64,000 bases of DNA. Origin: Bacteroidales bacterium. GTDB taxonomy: Bacteria > Bacteroidota > Bacteroidia > Bacteroidales > UBA932. Below, piece after piece: positions 9,045 through 18,793 of this stretch (position 1 is the stretch's first letter; each line of letters starts with the position of its first letter). The stretch lies in assembly GCA_017615445.1 (NCBI GenBank), contig JAGAAD010000031.1, positions 26,856 to 90,855 on the forward strand, in the 5' to 3' direction. Below the pieces are notes generated by a model. The model had not been told where the DNA came from, did no database searches, and was given only the letters and a program-made list of their open reading frames with translations. The position numbers and the translations under genes were made by a program.

Positions 9045-10451
9045 ATGGCAGAGAAAGGTTCAAGAGCATATCTGTTCGGGATAGTGCTGATAGCCGTCCT
9101 GGGCGGACTGCTGTTCGGATATGACACCGCAGTGATTTCCGGCGCAGAGCGCGGCCTGCAGGCGTTTTTCTCCGGAGCATCGGATTTCGACTACACCGAT
9201 TTTCTCCACGGTTTCACTTCTTCCAGTGCGCTGATAGGCTGCATAATCGGAAGCGCAATCTCCGGTCTGATGGCCGGCAGGCTCGGCCGCAAGCGTTCGC
9301 TTTTCGTGGCCGGCATCTGCTTCTTCCTCAGCGCCGCCGGCTCCTACTATCCGGAATTCCTTTTCTTCGAGAAGGGAGTTGCCACAAAGTCGCTCTGGGT
9401 AGCGTTCAACCTCTACCGCGTTCTCGGAGGAATAGGAGTGGGTATGGCCTCCGCCATCTGCCCTATGTACATAGCCGAAGTGGCGCCTGCGAACAAGCGC
9501 GGCAAGCTAGTGTCCTGGAACCAGTTCGCCATTATCTTCGGCCAGCTGGTGGTGTATTTCGTGAATTTCCTCATCCTCCAGTCGCACAAGAACGATCCGG
9601 CGATAGTGGAGTGGACCAACAGGATAGGCTGGCGCCTTATGTTCGGCAGCGAATGCGTGCCGGCCGGTCTGTTCACCCTTCTGATCCTGTTCGTGCCCGA
9701 GACGCCCAGATATCTGGTCATGTCCGGCCGTGAGGACAAGGCCCTCGGAGTGCTCACCCGCATCAACGGCAGCGCTCTCGCAGCCCAGATCCTTTCGGAT
9801 ATCAAGAACACCGTCGTGGAGAAGAAGGAAAAGCTTCTCGCCTACGGTTTCATCGTTATCTTCATCGGCTGTATGCTCAGCGTGTTCCAGCAGTTCGTGG
9901 GAATCAACGCCGTGCTCTACTTCGCCCCGCGCATCTTTGATTCGATGGGCATGGGTGATCCGATGACTCAGACCGTGCTGATGGGCGTTGTGAACATCAC
10001 CTTCACCCTGGTAGCCATCTTCACGGTGGAGAAGCTCGGACGCAAGCCGCTGCTGATAACGGGTTCGCTCGGCATGGCTCTGGGAGCCCTCGGAGTGGCC
10101 CTCGCGGACGCTGTTCCGGGCATGCCCGGTTTTGTCGGCGTGGTCAGCGTAATGGTCTACTCGGCTTCGTTCATGTTCAGCTGGGGCCCCATCTGCTGGG
10201 TGCTCATTTCCGAGATATTCCCCAACACCATACGCGGAGCTGCGGTCGCGATCGCAGTTGCATTCCAGTGGATTTCGAACTTCATCGTGAGCTCCACTTT
10301 CGTGCCCATGTACACCTGGAGCCCGGCATTCACCTACGGCCTCTACTGCGCGATGTGTCTGCTCGCAGCGCTCTTCGTGTGGAAGATGGTACCTGAAACA
10401 AAGGGCAAGACTCTCGAGGATATGACCGCTCTCTGGAAAAACAGAAAATAA
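9045..10451 (+). CDS. xylE: XylE-like MFS sugar:H+ symporter (D-xylose)
   Basis: 468 residues with about 12 membrane segments. Sugar-porter signatures are present: GGLLFGYDTAVISGAE at TM1, MAGRLGRKRS in the loop 2-3, GMASAICPMYIAEVAP at TM4, and PETKGKTLEDM after TM12. The family (XylE, GLUT) imports hexoses or pentoses with protons across the inner membrane. Position between a xylosidase/esterase pair and xylB-xylA supports D-xylose as the substrate. Its TAA stop overlaps the ATG of xylB by one base. Confidence 0.9.
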   Translation: MAEKGSRAYLFGIVLIAVLGGLLFGYDTAVISGAERGLQAFFSGASDFDYTDFLHGFTSSSALIGCIIGSAISGLMAGRLGRKRSLFVAGICFFLSAAGSYYPEFLFFEKGVATKSLWVAFNLYRVLGGIGVGMASAICPMYIAEVAPANKRGKLVSWNQFAIIFGQLVVYFVNFLILQSHKNDPAIVEWTNRIGWRLMFGSECVPAGLFTLLILFVPETPRYLVMSGREDKALGVLTRINGSALAAQILSDIKNTVVEKKEKLLAYGFIVIFIGCMLSVFQQFVGINAVLYFAPRIFDSMGMGDPMTQTVLMGVVNITFTLVAIFTVEKLGRKPLLITGSLGMALGALGVALADAVPGMPGFVGVVSVMVYSASFMFSWGPICWVLISEIFPNTIRGAAVAIAVAFQWISNFIVSSTFVPMYTWSPAFTYGLYCAMCLLAALFVWKMVPETKGKTLEDMTALWKNRK

Positions 10452-11935
10452 TGTACTCTTTAGGAATAGACATAGGATCCTCATCAGTGAAGGTGTCGCT
10501 CCTGGACATCCAGTCCGGGAAGTGCGTCGCCTCAGCCACCAATCCCAAGACCGAAGCTCCAATCACGGCAGTTCGCAAGGGCTGGGCCGAGCAGTCTCCC
10601 GAGATGTGGTGGATCTTCATCCAGCAAGGAATAGCCGAGATAGCGGCCAAAGGCTTCTCGATGTATGAAGTCGGCTGCATAGGCATCACATATCAGATGC
10701 ACGGGCTCGTGGCCGTGGACGCCAAGGGCAAGCCGGTGCGCGACGCCATCATCTGGTGCGATTCGCGCGCGGTGGAGCTTGGTTCGAAGGCATTCGCTGA
10801 AATAGGCCCCGAAAAGTGCCTTGAGCACCTCCTCGGCTCCCCTGGCAACTTCACAGCGAGCAAACTCGCATGGGTCAAGGAAAACGAACCTTCCAAGTTC
10901 TCGAAGATAGCCAGGTTCATGCTTCCCGGCGACTACATCGCTTACAAGCTCTCGGGTCAGTTCGCGACCACCGAGACCGGCCTGTCGGAGCAGACTCTCT
11001 GGGACTTCAAGGAAGGCTGCAGGGCGGATTTCGTGGCGGATTACTACGGCTTCCCTACCGCTTTGATTCCCGAGACGGTACCGTCAATAGGCGTGCAGGC
11101 TGTCACTAATGCCGATACCCAGGCATTGCTCGGCATTCCCGAGGGAACGCCTATCTCCTACCGCGCAGGCGACCAGCCGAACAACGCTTTTTCGCTGAAC
11201 GTGCTCCGTCCGGGCGAGATCGCGGCCACGGGCGGCACCAGCGGCGTGGTCTACGGCGTAACGGATGTGCCCAAGGCCGACCCTCAGTCGCGCGTGAACA
11301 CCTTCCTGCATGTGAATCACACTGCAAAGGCCCCGCGCCTCGGAGTGCTCCTCTGCATCAACGGCACCGGAATCCTGAATTCCTGGATACACCGCAATAT
11401 GTGTCCTGAACTGTCATATCCGCAGATGAACGAACTCGCCGCGACGGCCCCCGCCGGCAGCGACGGCCTGACGATCCTGCCTTTCGGCAACGGAGCCGAA
11501 AGAGTGCTCGAAGGCCGGAGCATAGGCGCGGCCCTGGGCGGCGTGGATCTCGTGCGCCATTCCCGTGCACATATCCTGAGGGCCTCCCAGGAAGGCATCG
11601 CATTCTCTTTCCTCTATGGAATAGATGTTATGCGCGGCCTGGGTCTCAATCCGGCCGTGATCCGCGCGGGCAAGGCGAACCTCTTCCTCAGCCCGCTTTT
11701 CCGCGACACTCTCGCGACCGTCTGCGGCAGCACGATCGAGCTTCTGGACACCGACGGTTCGCTGGGCGCCGCGCGCGGAGCCGCCCTCGGAGCAGGATAC
11801 TACAAAACTCCGGAGGAGGCGTTCTCGACCCTTAAGACAGTCGGCAGGACCGAGCCCAATGCAGCCTGGAAGCAGGCTCTGGATGAGGCCTATGCCCGTT
11901 GGAAAACAAATCTGGAATCAATATTAACACAATAA
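10451..11935 (+). CDS. xylB: Xylulokinase (FGGY family)
   Basis: 494 residues. The N-terminal FGGY domain has [16 protein letters not shown] (phosphate 1) and [12 protein letters not shown] with WCDSRA, typical of xylulokinases. The C-terminal half holds [14 protein letters not shown] phosphate 2 ([12 protein letters not shown]) and an adenosine motif near IRAGKANLF. It phosphorylates D-xylulose to xylulose 5-phosphate for the pentose phosphate pathway. It lies between the permease and xylose isomerase, with 1-nt overlap upstream and a 2-nt gap downstream. Confidence 0.93.
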   Translation: MYSLGIDIGSSSVKVSLLDIQSGKCVASATNPKTEAPITAVRKGWAEQSPEMWWIFIQQGIAEIAAKGFSMYEVGCIGITYQMHGLVAVDAKGKPVRDAIIWCDSRAVELGSKAFAEIGPEKCLEHLLGSPGNFTASKLAWVKENEPSKFSKIARFMLPGDYIAYKLSGQFATTETGLSEQTLWDFKEGCRADFVADYYGFPTALIPETVPSIGVQAVTNADTQALLGIPEGTPISYRAGDQPNNAFSLNVLRPGEIAATGGTSGVVYGVTDVPKADPQSRVNTFLHVNHTAKAPRLGVLLCINGTGILNSWIHRNMCPELSYPQMNELAATAPAGSDGLTILPFGNGAERVLEGRSIGAALGGVDLVRHSRAHILRASQEGIAFSFLYGIDVMRGLGLNPAVIRAGKANLFLSPLFRDTLATVCGSTIELLDTDGSLGAARGAALGAGYYKTPEEAFSTLKTVGRTEPNAAWKQALDEAYARWKTNLESILTQ

Positions 11936-11937
11936 TT

Positions 11938-13251
11938 ATGGCACTGAAAGAATACTTCCCCGAAGTCGGCCCCGTCCGCTTCGAAGGCAAAGAAAGCAAG
12001 AATCCCCTCGCCTTCCGTTACTACGAACCCGAGAAGGTGGTTGCGGGAAAGAAAATGAAAGACTGGCTCAAATTCGCCATGGCCTGGTGGCACACCCTCT
12101 GCGCTGAAGGCGCCGACCAGTTCGGCGGAGGCACCAAGAGTTTCCCCTGGAACGAAGGCGCGACCGCGCTCGAAAGGGCGAAGAAGAAGGCCGACGCCGG
12201 CTTCGAGATCATGCAGAAGCTGGGTATCGGTTACTACTGCTTCCACGATGTGGACATTATCGATCCGTCCGACGATCCTGCAGAGTATGAGGCCAACCTC
12301 AAGGCCATAGTCGCCTACCTCAAGCAGAAGCAGGCCGAAACCGGCATCAAGCTCCTCTGGGGCACGGCCAATGTCTTCTCTCACAAGCGCTATATGAACC
12401 GCGCGAGCACTAACCCGGACTTCGACGCCGCAGCGCGCGCTATGCTTCAGATCAAGAACGCCATCGACGCCACCATCGAGCTCGGCGGCGAGTGCTACGT
12501 GTTCTGGGGCGGCCGCGAGGGCTACATGAGCCTGCTGAACACCGATATGAAGAGGGAGAAGGAGCATATGGCTACGATGCTCAGGATGGCCCGCGACTAC
12601 GCCCGCAGCAAGGGCTTCAAGGGCACCTTCCTCATCGAGCCCAAGCCTATGGAGCCTACCAAGCACCAGTACGACGCTGACACGGAGACCGTTATCGGCT
12701 TCCTTCGTGCCCACGGCCTGGACAAGGACTTCAAGGTCAACATCGAAGTGAACCACGCCACCCTCGCGGGGCACACCTTCGAGCATGAGCTCCAGTGCGC
12801 CTCCGACGCCGGTCTTCTCGGCTCTATCGACGCGAACCGCGGCGACTACCAGAACGGCTGGGACACAGACCAGTTCCCTATCGACATCTATGAACTGGTT
12901 CAGGCTATGCTTGTGATTATCCGTAACGGCGGCCTCGTGGGCGGCACCAACTTCGACGCCAAGACCCGCCGCAACAGCACCGACCTGCAGGATATCCTCA
13001 TCGCCCACGTGGCAGGCATGGACGCCATGGCCCGCGCCCTGCTCGTTGCAGCCGACATCCTCGAGAAGTCACCGATCCCCGCTATGCTCAAGGAGCGTTA
13101 CGCATCCTACGACGCTGGCATCGGCAAGGACTTCGAGGACGGCAAGCTCACCCTCGAGCAGGCCGCCGACTACGCCCGTAAAAACGGAGAGCCCCGCCAG
13201 ACCTCAGGCCAGCAGGAGCTCTACGAAGCGATAGTAAATATGTATATCTAG
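11938..13251 (+). CDS. xylA: Xylose isomerase
   Basis: 437 residues from the ATG at 11938 ([11 protein letters not shown]); an upstream in-frame ATG at 11899 would overlap xylB and add a non-conserved 13-residue extension, so it is rejected. Conserved blocks: [51 protein letters not shown] and [17 protein letters not shown], covering the two metal sites and the catalytic His/Lys. It converts D-xylose to D-xylulose in the cytosol. Length and motifs are those of the Bacteroides class II enzyme. It is the last gene of the operon; the convergent glnS stop lies 6 nt away and no terminator hairpin is visible between them. Confidence 0.96.
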   Translation: MALKEYFPEVGPVRFEGKESKNPLAFRYYEPEKVVAGKKMKDWLKFAMAWWHTLCAEGADQFGGGTKSFPWNEGATALERAKKKADAGFEIMQKLGIGYYCFHDVDIIDPSDDPAEYEANLKAIVAYLKQKQAETGIKLLWGTANVFSHKRYMNRASTNPDFDAAARAMLQIKNAIDATIELGGECYVFWGGREGYMSLLNTDMKREKEHMATMLRMARDYARSKGFKGTFLIEPKPMEPTKHQYDADTETVIGFLRAHGLDKDFKVNIEVNHATLAGHTFEHELQCASDAGLLGSIDANRGDYQNGWDTDQFPIDIYELVQAMLVIIRNGGLVGGTNFDAKTRRNSTDLQDILIAHVAGMDAMARALLVAADILEKSPIPAMLKERYASYDAGIGKDFEDGKLTLEQAADYARKNGEPRQTSGQQELYEAIVNMYI

Positions 13252-13257
13252 CCTCTT

Positions 13258-14913
13258 TTATTCGGGCTTGTAGGAATCCTTGAGCGCCACGGTCTTGTTG
13301 AAGATCGGGTGTTCAGGGGTTCCTTCTTTATCGGCGATGTAGTAGCCGACTCGCTCGAACTGGACTGCGATGCCGGACTTGTCCTCGAGGAGGGCGGGCT
13401 CTGCATAGCCTTTTTCGATCACGAGGCTGGCAGGGTTAAGGAAGTCTTTGTAGTCCTTGTCTTCGGGCACCTGACTCATGTCGGCGAGGGTGAAGAGGCG
13501 ATCGTACTGACGGAGTTCGATTTCCTTCATGAAGGCTGTCGAGACCCAGTGGATGGTACCCTTCACGGAGCGCCATTCGCCGCCGCCGGGACGGGTTGCG
13601 GGATCGTAGGTGCACTTCAGCTCCACGACCTTGCCGGAAGCATCCTTGACGAGTGCGTTGCACTTGATGATGTAAGTGTATTTCAGACGCACTTCCCCGC
13701 CGGGCTTGAGGCGGAAGAACTTGTTCGGAGCGTCCTCCATAAAGTCGGCCCTGTCGATGAGCAGTTCGCCCGTGAACGGCACCTTGCGGGTAGCGCCCTC
13801 GGGATCTGCCGGGTTGAGCGGACAGTCGAACCACTCCACCTTTCCTTCCGGCCAGTTAGTGAGCGTAATCTTGATCGGATCATCCGAAACGACCATATAA
13901 CGGTTGCTGCGGGCGTTGAGATCCTGGCGAACGCACCACTCCAGCAGCTGGATGTCCATCAGCTGGTCGCGCTTAGTCACTCCTATCTTGTCGCAGAACA
14001 TCTTGAGAGCCTCGGGAGTGTAGCCCCTGCGCCTTACGCCGCAAAGCGTAGGCATGCGGGGATCGTCCCAACCGGACACGAAGCCCTTCTGCACGAGCTC
14101 GAGGAGCTTGCGCTTACTCATCAGAGTGTAAGTGAGGTTCAGCCTCGCGAATTCGTACTGATGTGAAGGATATATGCCCAGGGTCTGGATGTACCAGTCG
14201 TAGAGCGGACGGTGGACGTCGAACTCGAGGGTGCAGATGGAATGAGTGATATGCTCGATGGAGTCGCACTGGCCGTGCGTGAAGTCATACATCGGGTAGA
14301 TGCACCATTTGTCGCCCGTGCGATGGTGATGCGCGTGCTTGATGCGGTACATCAGCGGATCGCGGAACATCATGTTCGGATGGGCCATGTCGATCTTCGC
14401 GCGGAGCACCTTCTCGCCGTCCGCATACTTTCCTTCCTTCATCTCGCGGAAGAGCTTGAGGTTCTCCTCAACGCTGCGGTTACGGTAAGGGCTCTCGATG
14501 CCCGGTTTGTCCACGGTGCCTCGGTGCTCGGAGATCTCCTCCTGAGTCTCGTCGTCCACATAAGCCAAGCCGCGCTTGATCATGTCCTCTGCCCACTCAT
14601 AGAGCTGGTCGAAGTAGTCTGAGGCATAGAGTTCCTTCTCCCACTGGAAGCCGAGCCATTTGATGTCTTCCTTGATGGCGTCCACATACTCGGTGTCTTC
14701 CTTGGTGGGGTTGGTGTCGTCGTACCTGAGGTTAGTCTTTCCTCCGTATTTCTGCGCAAGGCCGAAGTTGATGCAAAGGCTCTTGGCGTGGCCCAGATGA
14801 AGATATCCGTTGGGCTCCGGAGGGAAACGGGTCAGGATTGAATCCACCTTTCCGGTTCTGAGATCTTCCTCGATTATTTCCTCGAGAAAATTGAGTTTCC
14901 TTTCTTCTTCCAT
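13258..14913 (-). CDS. glnS: Glutaminyl-tRNA synthetase
   Basis: 551 residues, standard bacterial length. Class I synthetase signatures: RFPPEPNGYLHLGHAKSLCI (HIGH motif as HLGH) and the KMSKS-type loop LMSKRKL. The C-terminal half is the two-beta-barrel anticodon-binding domain of GlnRS. It charges tRNA-Gln directly, so the organism need not rely on the GatCAB route for glutamine. It is the last gene of a minus-strand run beginning at 19.6 kb and follows yicC by 3 nt. Confidence 0.96.
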   Translation of the reverse strand: MEEERKLNFLEEIIEEDLRTGKVDSILTRFPPEPNGYLHLGHAKSLCINFGLAQKYGGKTNLRYDDTNPTKEDTEYVDAIKEDIKWLGFQWEKELYASDYFDQLYEWAEDMIKRGLAYVDDETQEEISEHRGTVDKPGIESPYRNRSVEENLKLFREMKEGKYADGEKVLRAKIDMAHPNMMFRDPLMYRIKHAHHHRTGDKWCIYPMYDFTHGQCDSIEHITHSICTLEFDVHRPLYDWYIQTLGIYPSHQYEFARLNLTYTLMSKRKLLELVQKGFVSGWDDPRMPTLCGVRRRGYTPEALKMFCDKIGVTKRDQLMDIQLLEWCVRQDLNARSNRYMVVSDDPIKITLTNWPEGKVEWFDCPLNPADPEGATRKVPFTGELLIDRADFMEDAPNKFFRLKPGGEVRLKYTYIIKCNALVKDASGKVVELKCTYDPATRPGGGEWRSVKGTIHWVSTAFMKEIELRQYDRLFTLADMSQVPEDKDYKDFLNPASLVIEKGYAEPALLEDKSGIAVQFERVGYYIADKEGTPEHPIFNKTVALKDSYKPE

Positions 14914-14916
14914 ACT

Positions 14917-15783
14917 CTATAAGATGTTCATTGACTGTTCACGTATTTTTTCAAGTTCGTCCTTGCAGCGGACGACGCACTTCTGGATGCCGGCATGGCT
15001 GGCCTTGGAACCGGTGGTGTTTATCTCGCGGCCCATCTCCTGGATTATGAATCCGAGTTTCTTGCCCGGATAGGGCTCGCTCTCGATAGTGTCCAGGAAG
15101 TACTTGCAGTGCTGGCGGAGACGGACCTTCTCTTCATTGATGTCCAATTTCTCCAGATACAGGATCATTTCCTGCTCGAAGCGCTCGCCGCCCATACTGA
15201 TCTTCAGCTCGTCCGCGGCCTTCAGGATCTTGGAGCGCACAGCTTCAATCCTCTCCCCTTCCATCGCCTCTATCTCGTTGTAAAGGTCCAGAATCAGCTG
15301 CACTCTGCCCGTCACGTCCTTGTGCAGTGCTTCCCCTTCGTGGATACGGTATTCATCCACCTTGCGCAGGCATTCGTCGAATGCGGCCTCCACCAGGGGC
15401 CAGTTTTCCTCGGTGATCAGGTCTTTCCTGCCTGCATCCAGGACGTCCGGGAAACGGAGTATCGATGCCAGGACTGCCGGATCCGGGGAGGACGATCCGA
15501 GCACGGGCTCGAGCTGGCGGCAATAATCAGCCACCAGATCGGTATTGATCCTGCTCGCAGCAACCGCCGCAGTGGGTTCCCAGGTCAGGAAGACGTCTAT
15601 GGTCCCACGGACCAGGACGTCGGCCACCTTGCGGCGGACGGCTATGTCCTTATCCTTGGGGATTAGGGAGGTCTTCAGGCTGACATCGGCGCTTTTTGCA
15701 TTCAAGCTCCTTATCTCCACCGTGAGATTGCCTCCTTCCAGCTGTGCCACGGCCTTGCCGTAGCCCGTCATTGACCTTATCAT
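14917..15783 (-). CDS. YicC-family endoribonuclease
   Basis: 288 residues, starting with the family hallmark MIRSMTGYGKA and ending with the DUF1732 region (GREINTTGSKA, VVRCKDELEKIREQ). Characterised YicC/YloC proteins are divalent-metal endoribonucleases acting in RNA decay. The gene sits 2 nt below the nucleotidase gene and 3 nt above glnS, suggesting cotranscription. Confidence 0.9.
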   Translation of the reverse strand: MIRSMTGYGKAVAQLEGGNLTVEIRSLNAKSADVSLKTSLIPKDKDIAVRRKVADVLVRGTIDVFLTWEPTAAVAASRINTDLVADYCRQLEPVLGSSSPDPAVLASILRFPDVLDAGRKDLITEENWPLVEAAFDECLRKVDEYRIHEGEALHKDVTGRVQLILDLYNEIEAMEGERIEAVRSKILKAADELKISMGGERFEQEMILYLEKLDINEEKVRLRQHCKYFLDTIESEPYPGKKLGFIIQEMGREINTTGSKASHAGIQKCVVRCKDELEKIREQSMNIL

Positions 15784-15785
15784 CT

Positions 15786-16598
15786 TTATTTGACTGTTAT
15801 TACTCCTATATCGTAGCCCCAGCAGCCGTCCGTGATCACCGGCACCTGATTGCCTCCCTCATCATTCACATAGACAAAGCCGTCCACGAAGGTGTGAGAG
15901 TGGCCACCGATTACGATATCCACTCCGTGCAGCTGCGGCACGATAGCCTGATCTTCTTCATATCCGAGATGCGAGAGCAAAACGACCATGTCGCAGTTCT
16001 TCTCATCGCGCAGATACTCGCTCCAGCGATTGACGCTCTGCACATTGTCCAGCAGCGTGAGCTGAGAGGAGATAGCACTTGAGACCATCTTGGACAGATC
16101 GGAGGTGACGCCGATAATGCCTATTCTAAGGCCGCCTTTATAGACAGTCGTCACAGGTTTGACGACTCCGTCCAGAGGCGTCCCGCTGAAATCCACATTG
16201 GCGCAAAGCACCGGGCAGTCTATCTTTCTGACACGAGCCGCGAGGTCCTCAAGGCCATTGTCGAATTCGTGGTTGCCGAGGGTGATGGCATCGTAGCCCA
16301 GCGCGTTCACGAGATTCACCTCGAGAGCGCCGCCGAAGACGGTGTAATACGAAGTGCCCTGGTTGAAATCACCGGCGTGCAGAAGCAGGACATTGCTCTC
16401 ACCGCGGGCGTTGCGCACGCTGTCGATAATGGCTGCGCGCTCTATCACTCCCCCCTGACCTGCGCGGTAACCGTTTCTCACGGGGTCCAGGTGGGAGTGG
16501 GTGTCGTTCACATGGAGGATAACCAGGCTTGTGGTGGTGGTGCCGCATGAAACTGCAAGCAGCGCCGCAAATGCCAATACAAACAAGTTCTTTCTCAT
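15786..16598 (-). CDS. Lipoprotein 5'-nucleotidase, metallophosphatase domain only
   Basis: 270 residues with a lipoprotein signal (AALLAVSC). Only the calcineurin-like N-terminal half of a UshA-type enzyme is present: LHVNDTHSHLD, HAGDFNQGT, LGNHEFDNG, LSHLGYEEDQ and GGHSHTF supply the two-metal ligands. The usual C-terminal nucleotide-binding domain is not fused but encoded by the gene immediately upstream in the operon (12 nt away). The two likely assemble to hydrolyse extracytoplasmic nucleotides (inference). Confidence 0.88.
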   Translation of the reverse strand: MRKNLFVLAFAALLAVSCGTTTTSLVILHVNDTHSHLDPVRNGYRAGQGGVIERAAIIDSVRNARGESNVLLLHAGDFNQGTSYYTVFGGALEVNLVNALGYDAITLGNHEFDNGLEDLAARVRKIDCPVLCANVDFSGTPLDGVVKPVTTVYKGGLRIGIIGVTSDLSKMVSSAISSQLTLLDNVQSVNRWSEYLRDEKNCDMVVLLSHLGYEEDQAIVPQLHGVDIVIGGHSHTFVDGFVYVNDEGGNQVPVITDGCWGYDIGVITVK

Positions 16599-16610
16599 CT
16601 CAGTTCCCTC

Positions 16611-17444
16611 CTATTTGATAATCGTTACGCGACCGTCCGTCTGATAATCGAGCGTCTTTCCTTCCGCCTCGAGCTTGAGGACTTTGGGCAGCATAATGTC
16701 TATAACAGCCATATCTGTTTTTACCATCTGCAACGCACCGTCCGCGAGATTGAGCCCGTCTCCCCCATTCAGGAGAAAGTCGATTGTGACCAGATTATAG
16801 GTCTTCGAGTCGTCCAGGGGTTCTCCGCCCACCAGCACACTCTCAAGCTGCTTACCCTTTATGACGAGCTTGACTCCGCCCACTACCTGTACTTTTTCCT
16901 GAGCCATCTGGGTGAAGATCTCGCGAAGTCTCCAACCGGGAAGCGTCACCACCGTCAGGTAGTTCTTGAACGGGAACATAGAGACCAGGTCATCCTTAAG
17001 GATCTCGCCCTGCGGGATATCGGCGCGAATGCCGCCGAAGTTGGCGATACCCACATCCGCCTTGATTCCGGTGAGCTCTTCAGCCGCCTGCATCAGAGCG
17101 TCCACGGTCCAGTTTGACAACGGGCTTTCAGGCCTCTTGCTCTTCATTCCCCTTGCGGAGTGGCCGATGACGGTCTTGAGGTCCGCCATCTCAGGCTGGG
17201 CGTCGTAAAGAATCTGCGCCACCTTGGGGGTCGTTCCGCCCACTATAATCTTTCCGCCTGGAGTCATGTAGAACTCTCCGTTGCTCACTCCGAGAGCCTC
17301 TTCCGGGTACTCCGCCCCGGGAACGGTTACTCCTGTCCTATGGCCGTCCGCAGGGATCTTATTCCACTCGAACGAGGACCAGACCACGCTTCCGCAGGAG
17401 GTTACCAGAGCGACGGAGAACAACAAAACGAGCAGTTTCTTCAT
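16611..17444 (-). CDS. Lipoprotein 5'-nucleotidase, C-terminal (substrate-binding) domain only
   Basis: 277 residues with a lipoprotein signal ending LVTSC. The body is a 5_nucleotid_C domain: GHSARGMKSKRPESPLSNW, ANFGGIRADIPQGEIL, FPFKNYLTVVTLPG and NLVTIDFLLNGGDG are its conserved blocks. It has no metallophosphatase half, which is in the next gene, so a normally single polypeptide is split in two with the domain order reversed on the chromosome. It follows the ABC permease gene by 4 nt. Confidence 0.87.
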   Translation of the reverse strand: MKKLLVLLFSVALVTSCGSVVWSSFEWNKIPADGHRTGVTVPGAEYPEEALGVSNGEFYMTPGGKIIVGGTTPKVAQILYDAQPEMADLKTVIGHSARGMKSKRPESPLSNWTVDALMQAAEELTGIKADVGIANFGGIRADIPQGEILKDDLVSMFPFKNYLTVVTLPGWRLREIFTQMAQEKVQVVGGVKLVIKGKQLESVLVGGEPLDDSKTYNLVTIDFLLNGGDGLNLADGALQMVKTDMAVIDIMLPKVLKLEAEGKTLDYQTDGRVTIIK

Positions 17445-17448
17445 ATCT

Positions 17449-18792
17449 CTATTTCATTTTGAGCCATTTCCAGAGGTCCTTGAAGGTCGACTTCTTGCCG
17501 AACATCAGGATACCCACTTTGTAGATCTTTGCCGACAGCCATGCGCAGCCGAGGGTCGTGAGCGCAAGCAGCACCAGCGAAAGGGCAATCTGCCAGCCAG
17601 GCACTCCGAACGGGATGCGGGCCAGCATGACGATAGGCGATGTGAACGGGATCATCGAACCCCACACGGCTATCGAGCTGTCGGGAGCGTTGAACGCATA
17701 CAGCGCGATGAAATACGCCAGCATCAGCGGAATCGTCACAGGCAGCTGGAGCTGTTGGGTGTCGCCTTCATTTTCCACTGCCGAGCCTATCGCCGCATAG
17801 AGCGAAGCGTAGAGCAGATAACCGAAAATGAAGAAGATGACGAAGTAGAGCAGGATGCTGCCGAGATTCAGGCCCTGGATCGTGCCGATTATCGAGTCGA
17901 TTTCGGCGTTGCCGGTCGCGAAGGGCATATTGACCATATCCGGATTCACGCCGGTCGTAGCCAGCAGTTCGGTCGGATCCACATTCTGGGCCGCCTTCGG
18001 GAGGATGATGCCCATGGCCGCGCCTACTATGGCGCCGGTGAGCAGGATCCAGAGCAGGAACTGTGTGAAGGCCACCAGCGCGATTCCGATGATCTTGCCG
18101 AACATAAGTTCGGTCGCTTTCACGGAACTGATGAGGACCTCAACTACCCTGCTGGATTTCTCTTCGATGACGGCGGACATAACCATCGCTCCGAACATCG
18201 TGATGAAGATGAAGATGAAGATGCCGAGCACCATACTCAAGATGGAATTCACGCTCGCGTCGCTTATCTTTTCCTTGCCGGCTTCGTCGCGGGTGTAGGA
18301 GCTGATCCTCACGTTGGACTTGATTTCTTTCATTATCCTGTCCAGGCCGTCGATGCCGTAGGTGCTTACCCTATAGGCCTCCACAGCGGCGTTGATACGG
18401 CCGTTCATCATCTCGGTCGTGCTCATTCCGATCGGCTTCTGGGATGTGAAGTCTGCGGACACGCTCTTCTCTTCGTTAATTTCGGAGATATGCAGAACGC
18501 CGTCGTATCCGAGGGCGGCCATATTTGCCTTCACCGAATCGAGGGGCTCTGAGCTAAGGTCCGTGTAGGCCAGGACGTCGTTGCTTTCCAGATACGGCAT
18601 CACGATTCCGGACTGATCCACAACGGCTATCTTCTTCGTCTTCTCCTTGCTGTTCATCATCAGCACGACGGGCACTATGCAAAGCGCCGCCATCAGGATG
18701 GGAACCACGAAGGTGGTCACGAGGAAACTCTTCTTCTTGACTTTGTTCAGGTACTCACGCCTGATAACTATTCCTATAGTGTGCAGTTTCAT
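17449..18792 (-). CDS. ABC-2 type exporter permease (NatB-like)
   Basis: 447 residues. TM1 (about 22-45) is followed by a large extracytoplasmic domain of about 130 residues and then a cluster of five to six membrane segments in the C-terminal half (FIFIFITMFGAMVMSAVIEE onward). This is the ABC2_membrane_3 layout of NatB/YhaP-like permeases. The conserved EEKSSRVVEVLISSV segment matches that family. It pairs with the ATPase gene ending 1 nt upstream. Substrate is unknown; Na+ extrusion is the textbook role of NatAB, but lipids or peptides are possible. Confidence 0.87.
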   Translation of the reverse strand: MKLHTIGIVIRREYLNKVKKKSFLVTTFVVPILMAALCIVPVVLMMNSKEKTKKIAVVDQSGIVMPYLESNDVLAYTDLSSEPLDSVKANMAALGYDGVLHISEINEEKSVSADFTSQKPIGMSTTEMMNGRINAAVEAYRVSTYGIDGLDRIMKEIKSNVRISSYTRDEAGKEKISDASVNSILSMVLGIFIFIFITMFGAMVMSAVIEEKSSRVVEVLISSVKATELMFGKIIGIALVAFTQFLLWILLTGAIVGAAMGIILPKAAQNVDPTELLATTGVNPDMVNMPFATGNAEIDSIIGTIQGLNLGSILLYFVIFFIFGYLLYASLYAAIGSAVENEGDTQQLQLPVTIPLMLAYFIALYAFNAPDSSIAVWGSMIPFTSPIVMLARIPFGVPGWQIALSLVLLALTTLGCAWLSAKIYKVGILMFGKKSTFKDLWKWLKMK

Positions 18793-18793
18793 A

